NCBI GenBank assembly: GCA_024276605.1
Contig: JAJRWX010000073.1
Coordinates: forward strand, 1-64,000
Origin: Planctomycetota bacterium
Lineage (GTDB): Bacteria; Planctomycetota; Phycisphaerae; UBA1845
Length of the DNA: 64,000 bases
Reading direction: 5' to 3'
The position numbers and the translations under genes are program-made. Numbering within the stretch: the stretch's first letter is position 1; each line of letters opens with the position of its first letter. Below, in pieces: positions 53,981 through 63,518 of this stretch. The notes under the pieces were generated by a model. That model did not search any database. It was not told where the DNA came from and saw nothing but the letters and a program-made list of their open reading frames with translations.

Positions 53981-54970
53981 ATGGCCCGTCGTTATATTTC
54001 AGATTTACAGGCTGGGGATCGGGTTGAGGATGTGGTTTTCCTGATCCGTTCGAAGGATCTGCGTACGACGACCCAAGGCAACTTGTACATTCACGCGGTG
54101 CTGGTGGACCGATCAGGCCAGTTGCTGGCACGGCAATGGCAGGCTTCGGAAGAAGGTTATAAGAACATGCCGGAAGGCGGCTTTCTCCGGTTCAAAGGAC
54201 GGGTGGAAAATTACAAAGGCAACCTGCAGTTTATCATCGACGCCATGAGGCCTGCCGAAGCCGGTAGCTTTGAGATTGCCGATTTTCTACCGACCACCCA
54301 CAAGGATATGGACAAACTCTGGTCCAGGCTCAAAGAGATTCTCACCACGATCAAACAACCGGACCTGGCTGCGATTATGCAAGCGTTTCTTGATGACGAA
54401 GCACTCATGGCCAAGTTTCGCAAAGCCCCGGCGGCGGCGGTGATGCATCATGCTTATATCGGCGGGCTATTGGAGCATACGACAAGCCTATTGGAACTAG
54501 CGCTCAAAGTCATCCCGCAGTATCCCAAGCTCAGTCTTGATCTGGTATTGGCGGGATTATTTCTGCACGATATTGGAAAATCTGCGGAGCTAAGCTTCGA
54601 GACGAGTATCGGATATTCCGACGAAGGGCAACTTATCGGACATATTACCTTAGCTGTGGGTTGGATTGATCAGAAAATTGCACTCATTAACGAGAAGCGG
54701 GAAACGCAGATTTCGGATAGAATCCGCTGGGGGTTGCAGCACATCATACTGAGTCATCATGGCCGATATGAGTTTGGCAGCCCAAAACTGCCTGCTATTC
54801 CCGAAGCGGTGGCGATTCACTATCTCGATAATTTGGATGCGAAGGTCACGATGTTTCTATCTGAAATTGAAAACGATCGGGATACCCAAAGCCACTGGAC
54901 TAACTACAATAGAGCCTTGGAAACTAAGGTGTACAAACCAAGCATTTGCGGCCCGGGCGATGATCGATAA
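53981..54970 (+). CDS. YhaM-like 3'-5' exoribonuclease (OB-fold + HD domain)
   Basis: 329 aa from ATG 53981 with GGGGAG upstream; family members are about 310-330. An N-terminal OB-fold nucleic-acid-binding domain (YISDLQAGDRVEDVVFLIRSKDL, RFKGRVENYKGNLQFII) is followed by an HD phosphohydrolase domain with HHAYIGGLLEHTTSLLE, GLFLHDIGK and HIILSHHGRYEFGSP as metal ligands. It is expected to degrade RNA or single-stranded DNA from the 3' end. Confidence 0.88.
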   Translation: MARRYISDLQAGDRVEDVVFLIRSKDLRTTTQGNLYIHAVLVDRSGQLLARQWQASEEGYKNMPEGGFLRFKGRVENYKGNLQFIIDAMRPAEAGSFEIADFLPTTHKDMDKLWSRLKEILTTIKQPDLAAIMQAFLDDEALMAKFRKAPAAAVMHHAYIGGLLEHTTSLLELALKVIPQYPKLSLDLVLAGLFLHDIGKSAELSFETSIGYSDEGQLIGHITLAVGWIDQKIALINEKRETQISDRIRWGLQHIILSHHGRYEFGSPKLPAIPEAVAIHYLDNLDAKVTMFLSEIENDRDTQSHWTNYNRALETKVYKPSICGPGDDR

Positions 54971-55010
54971 CGAAATGAAAAATGAACGAGCCTGGCCTTG
55001 AGAGATCACC

Positions 55011-56348
55011 GTGAAATATACGCAACTAACTGAATCGCAGGTGGAGAAAATGCTGACCACGATCGGCGCGTCGTCGGTGGAGTCGTTGTTTCGATCCGTA
55101 CCTGAAGCGATTCGATGTAACGGCAACCTGGGCGTGCCGCGCGGCGTGAGCGAACTGGAACTGCTCAGGGATGTCAACGCACTGGCCGGTAACAACAAGC
55201 ATTGCGAAGCATTGCTTTGTTTTCTTGGCGGCGGTGCGTATGACCATTTTATACCTACGGTCGTCGATGCCATGGCCGGTCAATCTGAGCTACTGACTGC
55301 GTATACCCCTTACCAGGCGGAAGCATCGCAAGGCATTCTGCAATTATTTTACGAGTTTCAAACGATGGTCTGTCAACTCACGGGCATGGACGTGGCCAAT
55401 GCCTCTCTTTATGAAGGTGCCACGGCTGCGGCTGAAGCGGTGACCATGGCAGCAAATATCAAAAAACGTAACCGCATGGTCGTAGCTGCTTCCATCCATC
55501 CTGACACGATGGCTGTGATTAACAGCTACGCCCAAGAGCGGGAACTCGACATTGTCATATTACCCACACCTAACGGTACAGTCAGTGCTTGTGACCTGGC
55601 TTCGATGATGGATGACGAAACGGCTGGGGTGGTGGTGCAATCGCCTAACTTTTTTGGTTGCGTGGAACGATTGGACCGCATCATTCCGCGCGTACACGAG
55701 CATGGCGCATTGGCCATCGTTTCTGTTGATCCCATCGGTTGCGGCATGTTGAAATCTCCCGGAGAATTTGATGCGGATATTGTCGTGGGTGAAGGTCAAC
55801 CCCTTGGCATCCCGCTGCAGTATGGCGGACCTTACCTGGGCCTCATGGCCTGCCGGAAAGAACTTTTACGCAAGATGCCCGGTCGTGTGGTGGGCATGAC
55901 GCACGACGCTGATGGTCGTCGTGGCTATTGCCTGACGCTGCAAACGCGCGAACAGCACATCAAGCGTGAGCGGGCGACGAGCAATATATGCACGAACCAA
56001 GGACTGCTCGCGATTCGTGCCTCTATTTATATGTCCGCGATGGGTAAGCAAGGGCTTGAAGAAGTCGCTTCGCAATGCTTTCACAAGGCTCACTATGCGG
56101 CGGAGAAGATTGCGGCGCTGGATGGATATTCACTACGATACGATAAGACCTTTTTCAAAGAATTTGTTATTCAGACTACACGGGACGTAGCCAAGATCAT
56201 TGCGTCCTGTCGTGAGCGTGGCATCCTGGCAGGCGTGGCATTGTCGCGATTCGATGAAGATTGGGCGGATTGCTTCCTCGTTGCGGTAACGGAGAAACGG
56301 ACCAAGCAGGAGATAGATTTACTCGTTGACGCTTTAGGAGCGGTATAG
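55011..56348 (+). CDS. gcvPA: Glycine dehydrogenase (decarboxylating) subunit 1
   Basis: 445 aa, GTG start at 55011. N-terminal half of the split P-protein: CFLGGGAYDHFIPTVVDAM, TAYTPYQAEASQGILQLFYEFQ and SLYEGATAAAEA are typical. It forms the alpha2beta2 P-protein with GcvPB, which decarboxylates glycine onto lipoylated H-protein. One base separates its stop codon from the next gene. gcvT and gcvH are not in this window. Confidence 0.94.
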   Translation: MKYTQLTESQVEKMLTTIGASSVESLFRSVPEAIRCNGNLGVPRGVSELELLRDVNALAGNNKHCEALLCFLGGGAYDHFIPTVVDAMAGQSELLTAYTPYQAEASQGILQLFYEFQTMVCQLTGMDVANASLYEGATAAAEAVTMAANIKKRNRMVVAASIHPDTMAVINSYAQERELDIVILPTPNGTVSACDLASMMDDETAGVVVQSPNFFGCVERLDRIIPRVHEHGALAIVSVDPIGCGMLKSPGEFDADIVVGEGQPLGIPLQYGGPYLGLMACRKELLRKMPGRVVGMTHDADGRRGYCLTLQTREQHIKRERATSNICTNQGLLAIRASIYMSAMGKQGLEEVASQCFHKAHYAAEKIAALDGYSLRYDKTFFKEFVIQTTRDVAKIIASCRERGILAGVALSRFDEDWADCFLVAVTEKRTKQEIDLLVDALGAV

Positions 56349-56349
56349 T

Positions 56350-56664
56350 GTGCCATTCGACCTGGTAAGTATGGGTATTGCGCTGCTGGTCATACTGACA
56401 GTTAGCGTGACAATATCTGCGGTGTGGTTGCTTTGGCGTAATGGGTACGAACGAGGTTGGCGGGCGGCGCGAGATATTCCTCCGACCTGTCCGAATTGTG
56501 GTTACAATCTTACCGGCCTGACTGCGTGCCGGTGCCCGGAATGTGGCAAACAGTTTACGCTGGAGACGTTATGGCGATCGGCAGTAATTTTGCGACGGAA
56601 CAAAGAGCAGGGCGCGGCGCCCGACCAGCGCAGCCCAGAGAAATCACGGACAGAGCAAACATGA
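56350..56664 (+). CDS. Membrane-anchored double zinc-ribbon protein
   Basis: 104 aa, GTG start at 56350. One N-terminal membrane helix (MGIALLVILTVSVTISAVWLLW) is followed by CPNCGYNLTGLTACRCPECGKQF, a four-cysteine zinc ribbon of a form very common in planctomycetes, then a basic/charged tail. It is sandwiched between gcvPA and gcvPB, overlapping the latter by four bases (ATGA). Its role in the glycine-cleavage operon is unknown. Confidence 0.75.
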   Translation: MPFDLVSMGIALLVILTVSVTISAVWLLWRNGYERGWRAARDIPPTCPNCGYNLTGLTACRCPECGKQFTLETLWRSAVILRRNKEQGAAPDQRSPEKSRTEQT

Positions 56665-58127
56665 TTCCTGACTCGCAAAAAGAAAATCATCCCCTGCTGT
56701 TTGAACAGGGTGCACCGGGGATGTGCGCGGTTACCCTGCCTATGTTGGATGTACCCACCACGGACAAAAAAACCGCCTTACCCGCTGAAATGCTGAGGTC
56801 TACGCCACCGGCGCTACCGGAAATCGGCGAGTTGGATATCGTTCGTCATTATAAACGTTTGTCGCATCGATGTTTCAGCGTGGATGAAAATTTCTATCCG
56901 CTGGGCAGTTGCACGATGAAATACAATCCGCGTATCAACGAACGGGTAGCGGCGATGCCCGGCTTTGCCCATGTTCATCCTTATCAATTAGAGTCGGATG
57001 TCCAGGGCATACTCGAGTTGTTGTATCGTTTGCGCTGCGACTTAGCTGAGATTGCAGGACTCGCGGAAGTCACGCTACAACCGGCGGCCGGCGCGCATGG
57101 CGAAATGACCGGCCTGATGATTATTGAAGCGTATCATGCCAGTCGCGGCGAACGGCGCAGCAAGGTGCTTGCACCGGATAGCGCACATGGCACCAACCCG
57201 GCATCGTGTGCTTGTTGCGGTATGTCGTCCGTATCCGTGGCCTCCATGCCTGACGGTCGGGTGGACCTGGATGATCTTCGTCGCAAAGTCGATGAGCACA
57301 CCGCGGCCATGATGATTACCAACCCCAATACGGTTGGCGTTTTTGACGACCAAATCGTTGAGATTGCCGAGATCGTTCATGCCCACGGTGCGCTACTATA
57401 TCTCGACGGGGCCAACATGGATGCCATTCTCGGGATCGCCAGACCCGGCGACTTCGGCGTTGATGTTATGCACTATAACACACACAAAACCTTCAGCACA
57501 CCACATGGCGGTGGCGGACCCGGTGCAGGCCCGGTGGCCGTGGCTGAGCACTTAGTCAACTTTTTACCCAAGCCGCAGGTCATCCAACATGAGGATGGCA
57601 GCTTCGGGTGGGATTATCACCGGCATGATAGCATCGGCATCGTACGATCATTTTACGGACAGATCGGCGTATTGGTCAGGGCCTATGCCTACATTCGCAG
57701 TATAGGCAGAGACGGATTACGCGACGTGGCGGAAAAGGCCGTATTAAATGCCAACTACTTGGCATCAAGACTAAAACATCGCTTTAAGATTCCGTTTCCT
57801 CCACCCTTCGCGCATGAATTCATCTTGGTACCGGAGTTCGAGTCAGCCGGAATCACGGAACATGACATCGCCAAGCGATTGATTGATTACGGCATCCATC
57901 CGCCGACCATGAGTTGGCCCATCCATCATTGCCTGATGATCGAACCGACGGAAACCGAGTCATTAGCTACATTAGACCGTTTCGTAGAAGCCATGCTCGA
58001 TATCGCAGACGAAATTGAAAACGACCCCAGCCTTGTAAAAACGGCGCCACATACCATGCCGATCAAACGACTCGACGAAGTGGCGGCCAATCGCAATTTA
58101 CAAGTTCGCTGGCAACAATCATCCTAG
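56661..58127 (+). CDS. gcvPB: Glycine dehydrogenase (decarboxylating) subunit 2
   Basis: 488 aa from ATG 56661, overlapping the preceding stop; the longer frame starting inside the zinc-ribbon gene is a shadow. PLP lysine in HYNTHKTFSTPHGGGGPGAG. FYPLGSCTMKYNPRINE, LQPAAGAHGEMTGLMII and DSAHGTNPASC are hallmarks of the C-terminal P-protein subunit. It pairs with GcvPA. Confidence 0.94.
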   Translation: MIPDSQKENHPLLFEQGAPGMCAVTLPMLDVPTTDKKTALPAEMLRSTPPALPEIGELDIVRHYKRLSHRCFSVDENFYPLGSCTMKYNPRINERVAAMPGFAHVHPYQLESDVQGILELLYRLRCDLAEIAGLAEVTLQPAAGAHGEMTGLMIIEAYHASRGERRSKVLAPDSAHGTNPASCACCGMSSVSVASMPDGRVDLDDLRRKVDEHTAAMMITNPNTVGVFDDQIVEIAEIVHAHGALLYLDGANMDAILGIARPGDFGVDVMHYNTHKTFSTPHGGGGPGAGPVAVAEHLVNFLPKPQVIQHEDGSFGWDYHRHDSIGIVRSFYGQIGVLVRAYAYIRSIGRDGLRDVAEKAVLNANYLASRLKHRFKIPFPPPFAHEFILVPEFESAGITEHDIAKRLIDYGIHPPTMSWPIHHCLMIEPTETESLATLDRFVEAMLDIADEIENDPSLVKTAPHTMPIKRLDEVAANRNLQVRWQQSS

Positions 58128-58136
58128 CTGAGTCCC

Positions 58137-58889
58137 GTGGACCAGGACACAACCATTCGCATCATCAACGATCCGCCGCTCGACGGGCCTGACAACATGG
58201 CACGTGACGAAGCACTCATGACGTTGATCGGCACAGGTGAATCCCAACCGACATTACGGCTATATCAGTGGCAACAGCCCACGATTTCATTAGGGTACTT
58301 TCAACCATTCTCACAGTACGATGAGCTACCCGCACCGTTAGGTTCTTTATCCGTGGTTCGGCGCCTCACCGGCGGTGGCGCGATTCTCCACGACCAAGAG
58401 CTAACCTATTCGCTAGCCTTATCAACAAACGATCCCTTAGTAAGTCACGGAGCGAATCAACTCTATGAACTCATGCATGAAGCCATCATCCTAAGCCTGG
58501 GTGACATGGGCATTGTGGCTACATCATGCGGCAGTTCAGACGATTCTACCCCGACGCGCGGCCCGTTTTTCTGTTTTGCACGGCGACACTGTTACGACGT
58601 GATCGTTGGCGAGGATAAAATTGCGGGAAGCGCGCAGCGCAGAACACGGCAAGCCGTGATGCAACACGGATCGATTGTGACCGGCGATCGATTCCAAGTA
58701 CAAGCAGCAACCTACCAGCGTGCGTTACCGGCTGACGCTATTGATCAACTGCGCAGTCTGTTACAACATCACTGCATCCATACTCTTAGCCGAAAGCTAC
58801 AAACGGGATCGTGGGAAGCGCATGAAATCAAGCGGGCCGATGAACTCACTAACAAATATCGCGGACAAGCGTGGACGCGCAGGGCGTAA
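58137..58889 (+). CDS. lplA: Lipoate-protein ligase A family protein
   Basis: 250 aa, GTG start at 58137, nine bases after gcvPB. Biotin/lipoate ligase fold: VVRRLTGGGAILHDQELTYSL (lipoate-binding RRxTGGGxxxHD) and DKIAGSAQRRTRQAVMQHGSI, where the Lys contacts lipoyl-AMP. It would attach lipoate or octanoate to H-protein and dehydrogenases, directly supporting the glycine-cleavage system. There is no separate C-terminal adenylation domain, so octanoyltransferase (LipM-like) activity is also possible. Confidence 0.85.
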   Translation: MDQDTTIRIINDPPLDGPDNMARDEALMTLIGTGESQPTLRLYQWQQPTISLGYFQPFSQYDELPAPLGSLSVVRRLTGGGAILHDQELTYSLALSTNDPLVSHGANQLYELMHEAIILSLGDMGIVATSCGSSDDSTPTRGPFFCFARRHCYDVIVGEDKIAGSAQRRTRQAVMQHGSIVTGDRFQVQAATYQRALPADAIDQLRSLLQHHCIHTLSRKLQTGSWEAHEIKRADELTNKYRGQAWTRRA

Positions 58890-58924
58890 CATAAGGCTCA
58901 TCATTGGCCATGCATGTCGGTGCA

Positions 58925-61162
58925 CTACTTTTCTATGCTCGATGAATAGTCCATAGCCAACAGGTCCGGTTGTGGGTTGCGCTGGCGGATCAGCCACCAC
59001 GCTGCAACTGTTGCGATGAGCCACACGAAAGTAACCAATAGCCCCCCCTCCGGGCCGAATTCATTGCCTGCCAAGAGACTGGGCTGCCACGTTGTGGTCA
59101 GTATCGCACCTTTGTAGGCTACGCCGCTGACAGGTAGGCCGAGCACGTAACCAAGCGTGAAGTTCCACCCTGCGTGGATGCCAATGGGGAGCCAAAGGCT
59201 TCGCGTTCGAAGGTACACAACCGTCAACAAAAGATGAAGAAGTACGATATTCAAGATAGCGGTAGGCGTCATACCTCCGGGATAGAGCAAGTGCATGGCT
59301 ACAAAAAGCAACCCACTTATAACAAACGCCGGCATGATCATTCGACGTCCAAAGACCTGTAGCCCATACCCTCGACAAAGCAGTCCTTGGTAAAAACAGA
59401 GGCCCAGCGTAAAGACGATTCCCAAGGCCATGCGCAAGCCCATCAGTTTGGGCGCCTTGGCCGGTAATGCACTGTGCGTGTCAGCTAAGACAAACATCCC
59501 CCCCCAACACACCGCCATCAACAACGATCCAGCCACAATACCAGCGAGCAGATGGACAATCCAAGGTCGATCGAACCCTATACCGACAGCGGCCAAAGGT
59601 TTGCGGTGGAACCATTTGAGGCACGCGCGCGTAGCCACGAGTATCATAGCTATGGCAACCAGGTAGAACATTACCCATCCAACCAACGGTCCGGCTACAT
59701 TCCGCGCCATGATTTTCAGGATCATGGCCACAACCAAACCGGGGACGATCATGCCGGTTAGGGTGGCGAGTTTCCACACAATGCCTCTTTTCCGCGCCGA
59801 CCGTTGCACTGGTGCGTTGGTTGGTGTGGAGCTAAATACCGGCGCTGCCTCGTACCCGCCTGCATGTGGCACGGAAATCCGCTCAGCAGGAGTGGCCGTA
59901 GTACATACTCCTGATTCAGAAATTGCCACCCGCCGCATGGGCTGTTTAGCGCCATAGCTGAGTGATCGCCAGAGCCACTCCATCGGACCGAAACGATAAC
60001 GACGGAGCCATATCGGCGAAACGATCAATTGAAACACCCAAACCACCAAGACAATCCCCATTTGTCCAATTCGATCCACTTTCCCAACCAAGCCGAATCC
60101 ATGACCGTAAAACAGCATGGAGCAAATGAGGGATTGCATGATGTAATTCGTAAGTGCCATTTGCCCGACAGCAGCCAGGCGGCTAGTCAACCACTTGATC
60201 ACACCCGCGCGGCAAATCAACATGATTAAGGAAATGTAACCCAGTGCCATGAACGGTGCAGCGGCCAGGAAGTAGAATCGACCTCTCAGTATCGAGTATT
60301 GGGCTTGCCAGTTCACGGCGAAGTTCTGCTGAAGACCGTATAGAATCATAGGCAAGCCCAGAAACAGAGCTATGGCTATCATGATCATGTACGATCGGGT
60401 TGTATAACGCAGTGTAAACATGCCACTGCGATAAAGACCCATTCCCGCGAGCATGGAACCGCCACAAACCCAAAATAGACCAAGCGGAAAGAGCACGACT
60501 TGAATCGTAAACGCCTCGGCTGCCCGCGGGGCCATCTGCTGGATCCACCCAGCACTGTACAAGGCGTTGTGGGCGGCGATTTGGGCTGCGGTCGGAGAAA
60601 AATTGGTCGAATAGATGTCTGCCGTGATCTTGGGATCCAAACCCTGGAGGATTGAGTCGATAACAAATAGCAGAACCAATGGTACGGCGTACGCCATCGC
60701 CCCTACAATCAGTTGAAAGGCGATACTTTTTCGCCGCAATAAAAAGACGACACCACCGCAAATCGCATAGTCGTAGAGAATATCACCTGACCAAATCAGA
60801 TATGCATGGGCCAGACCGAACATCAACAGCACGGCCATTCGACGGAAATGCAGCCTGGTTACATCGCGACCAAGTGCGACACCTCGCTCGTCCATGAGCG
60901 ATATACCCACACCAAAGAGCATGCCGAATATAAGAAGATCTTTGAAACCATAGAAAATTTGTATGGCGACCCATGTGACCACGTTCGGTGTATCGGTCCA
61001 TGCCGCTCCATACGGATTGCCAAAGCCCGCCCCGATCATCGCGAAGAGCTGTACATTCATAATCAGAATGCCGAGCGCCGTCACGCCGCGCATCACATCA
61101 ATGGCTTCGATGCGCTGCGATTGTTGTCTGCGTAAAGCGGTAGGTGTTATATGCTGTTGCAA
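58925..61162 (-). CDS. DUF418 - CPBP (Rce1/Abi) membrane fusion protein
   Basis: 745 aa with about 17 or more helices. The N-terminal half is DUF418-like (RIEAIDVMRGVTALGILIMNVQLF, FKDLLIFGMLFGVGISL, WRSLSYG), a family of unknown membrane proteins. After a cytosolic linker, the C-terminal third is a CPBP intramembrane-protease domain: LCFYQGLLCRGYGLQ, FVAMHLLYPGG and IGIHAGWNF. The usual catalytic EE of motif 1 is YQ here, while the His of motif 2 and the HxxxN of motif 3 are present, so protease activity is doubtful. Confidence 0.8.
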   Translation of the reverse strand: MQQHITPTALRRQQSQRIEAIDVMRGVTALGILIMNVQLFAMIGAGFGNPYGAAWTDTPNVVTWVAIQIFYGFKDLLIFGMLFGVGISLMDERGVALGRDVTRLHFRRMAVLLMFGLAHAYLIWSGDILYDYAICGGVVFLLRRKSIAFQLIVGAMAYAVPLVLLFVIDSILQGLDPKITADIYSTNFSPTAAQIAAHNALYSAGWIQQMAPRAAEAFTIQVVLFPLGLFWVCGGSMLAGMGLYRSGMFTLRYTTRSYMIMIAIALFLGLPMILYGLQQNFAVNWQAQYSILRGRFYFLAAAPFMALGYISLIMLICRAGVIKWLTSRLAAVGQMALTNYIMQSLICSMLFYGHGFGLVGKVDRIGQMGIVLVVWVFQLIVSPIWLRRYRFGPMEWLWRSLSYGAKQPMRRVAISESGVCTTATPAERISVPHAGGYEAAPVFSSTPTNAPVQRSARKRGIVWKLATLTGMIVPGLVVAMILKIMARNVAGPLVGWVMFYLVAIAMILVATRACLKWFHRKPLAAVGIGFDRPWIVHLLAGIVAGSLLMAVCWGGMFVLADTHSALPAKAPKLMGLRMALGIVFTLGLCFYQGLLCRGYGLQVFGRRMIMPAFVISGLLFVAMHLLYPGGMTPTAILNIVLLHLLLTVVYLRTRSLWLPIGIHAGWNFTLGYVLGLPVSGVAYKGAILTTTWQPSLLAGNEFGPEGGLLVTFVWLIATVAAWWLIRQRNPQPDLLAMDYSSSIEK

Positions 61163-61317
61163 GGGTGAACCAAACGGCTAGGGGGTTTCGGGCGAATCGC
61201 TATACACCGTATCTTCTTGACGACCATTCGTCATATACTTGACATCCCCAGACGGCCCGCGGCCCGACATCGTCAACTCACTATACGAATCCGCCACGCT
61301 TATTCAAGCTAGAGCGA

Positions 61318-63087
61318 TCAAGGTGGCGCCATTATAGTCTTCAAGAATTCATCCTTAGAGCTGTATTTCTTTCGATCTTGCTCGAATACAACCTTACCTG
61401 CTACGATGGTGTACACGACTTTAGTATCCGGTATGGTTTTCGAATCGATGGTTAAAATGTCACGATCAAGGATGACCATGTCTGCGCGTTTACCCACTTT
61501 AATCGTCCCCAGCTCTTGTTGACGACCCACGACCTTTTGCGGCGTAACCGTGTAGGCGCGTAAGGCTTCTTCCACACTAATGGCATGCGTGGGCAACCAA
61601 ACCTTACCCTCTAGCGTACGTGAGTTGACAGCGGAATCGATACCAAGGAAGGGATTCAAACTCACCACCGGCCAATCGCTACCGAAACAAAGTAGCGCGC
61701 CGGCGTCCAGCAATTGACGAAAGGCATACGAACCTGCCAGTCTTTCCTTGCCGATCGCTTTTTCTGCATATCGACCATCGTCTGCTTTGTGCAATGGTTG
61801 CATCGAAGCAGCTACGCCCAGCTCAGCAAAGCGGGCGATGTCGGGTAGCAGTAGATGTTGAACGTGTTCAATGCGATGGCGCACCGGACCACTACCGCGA
61901 CGACCCGCGACGCGCTGATATTCATCGAGCAGCAGGTGATTGCCCTGGTCACCTATCGCATGGACTGCTAGCTGCATACCTTTATTGAACACGGCTTCCA
62001 CTGTGTGATGAAAACGTTTCTTATCAGCGGCGAAGGCCGTTAATTGTCCTCGTGGATAAGAAGAATCATGCGTCGCATCCGCAAACGGCATTTGCATATA
62101 TGCGGTGCGGCTGCCAAGTGAGCCGTCCATGTATTTTTTGAAACCGGCGACACGCATGAATGGATGGTTCGCATTACGCGACGCTGCATCGTCTAAGTGC
62201 TGCAAAACATCATCCACTTGAAGATAACTGGTTATACGTATCGTTAGCTTTCCTTCACGATACGCACGCTCGAAAGCAGCCAGATCACCGAGATTGCTCA
62301 TATCATGCATGGATGTAATACCATGCGCGTTGGCGTGTTTGAGCGCACGGAGTAGGGCCTGATAGGTATCCTCAGAAGATGTTGGGGGAATATGACGTCG
62401 AACCAATCCCATAGCTGACTCTTTCAGAATGCCGGTCGGCTGACGAGTCTGGGGATCACGCTCGATCTCACCGCCTGTCGGGTTTGGCGGACCATGCTCA
62501 TCGATACCAGCGATACGCAGCGCAGCGGTGTTGACCAGCGCGGAATGACCATCCATGCGACTCAATAAGACGGGCGTATCGCCGGTCACAGGATCGAGCC
62601 AATAGCGTGTGGGAGATCCAGGTGTTGGCCAACTTTCGACGGACCACCGCCCACCTAAAATCCATCCCCCTGGTTTAGCCGACTTAGCCCTCTCCGCAAC
62701 CGCAGCGATAAACTGCTTTCGATTGCTCACCGCACGCAGATTCAGGCGAGCCAGTTGCAACCCACCCCCGATGACGTGCGTGTGACTATCGGTGATGCCG
62801 GGTATGAGCCTACGCCGCCGAGCGTCAATCACCTGTGTATTCGGTCCTATCCACTGGCGAATGACTGCTTCATCGCCGAGTGCAGCGATACGGCCCTCGA
62901 CAATTGCTAAAGAATTTACATCCGGCCCATCAGCGCCGCGCCAAATCTTCGCATCCACAATAACCAGATCGGCTGGGCCGGGTCCGTTTGCGGTGGATTG
63001 GGCGTAAGTGACGGCTGGGATAACAAATGATATGCAGAGAATTACTAGGGCATGATGACATGTGAAGTGATTCCTCGTTATCCTCAT
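61318..63087 (-). CDS. Secreted amidohydrolase (YtcJ/NfdA-like, amidohydrolase 3)
   Basis: 589 aa from the ATG at the complement of 63085-63087, preceded by GGAGG. A signal peptide (HALVILCISFVIPAVTYAQ) gives export. The metal site has ITDSHTHVIGGG (HxH), AGFKKYMDGSLGSRTAY with a Lys, LAVHAIGDQGN, RHRIEHVQH and FGSDWPV. This set defines the amidohydrolase 3 group whose substrates are N-acyl or exocyclic amides; the natural substrate is unknown. Confidence 0.87.
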   Translation of the reverse strand: MRITRNHFTCHHALVILCISFVIPAVTYAQSTANGPGPADLVIVDAKIWRGADGPDVNSLAIVEGRIAALGDEAVIRQWIGPNTQVIDARRRRLIPGITDSHTHVIGGGLQLARLNLRAVSNRKQFIAAVAERAKSAKPGGWILGGRWSVESWPTPGSPTRYWLDPVTGDTPVLLSRMDGHSALVNTAALRIAGIDEHGPPNPTGGEIERDPQTRQPTGILKESAMGLVRRHIPPTSSEDTYQALLRALKHANAHGITSMHDMSNLGDLAAFERAYREGKLTIRITSYLQVDDVLQHLDDAASRNANHPFMRVAGFKKYMDGSLGSRTAYMQMPFADATHDSSYPRGQLTAFAADKKRFHHTVEAVFNKGMQLAVHAIGDQGNHLLLDEYQRVAGRRGSGPVRHRIEHVQHLLLPDIARFAELGVAASMQPLHKADDGRYAEKAIGKERLAGSYAFRQLLDAGALLCFGSDWPVVSLNPFLGIDSAVNSRTLEGKVWLPTHAISVEEALRAYTVTPQKVVGRQQELGTIKVGKRADMVILDRDILTIDSKTIPDTKVVYTIVAGKVVFEQDRKKYSSKDEFLKTIMAPP

Positions 63088-63314
63088 ATAGAGATTCCTC
63101 CATATTTTTACAACACCAGCACGAAACAATCAGCGGTTGTCCCAGCGAGTGGACCACGGCACTGGTAAGCTTATACTGGAGATGCTTGAATAATGAAAAC
63201 TCGGGGCCATTGAAAGACAGCGCACGCGTCATGTATGTCGCATAAGGATGGCCCGACAAGAGCAGCAAGACGCGAGCCGGATAAAATACAATTCGAGCAG
63301 GGAGGCTCAAAAAC

Positions 63315-63485
63315 ATGGAAACACCAGTATCTGAAGACCAAGTAGCAAACGTGGCTAATAAATCGATCTTGTGCCCACAGTGTCAACGACATGCGCTGGT
63401 AACAAGGCACTGCAAAGCGCTTTGCCCTGCATGCGGTTATGTTGAAAGCTGTGAAGATAGTTTTCCGACACCATCCGCATCATAG
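63315..63485 (+). CDS. Small zinc-ribbon protein
   Basis: 56 aa. GGAGG at 63301-63305 lies nine bases before ATG 63315. The sequence begins METPVSEDQVANVANKS and contains CPQC and CPAC pairs (about residues 20-42), an eight-kDa-scale rubredoxin-like zinc ribbon with extra Cys residues. It sits just upstream of pyrC on the same strand. Confidence 0.7.
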   Translation: METPVSEDQVANVANKSILCPQCQRHALVTRHCKALCPACGYVESCEDSFPTPSAS

Positions 63486-63518
63486 GAAACTTACGCGAAC
63501 CATAAAAGGCCATCCCAC

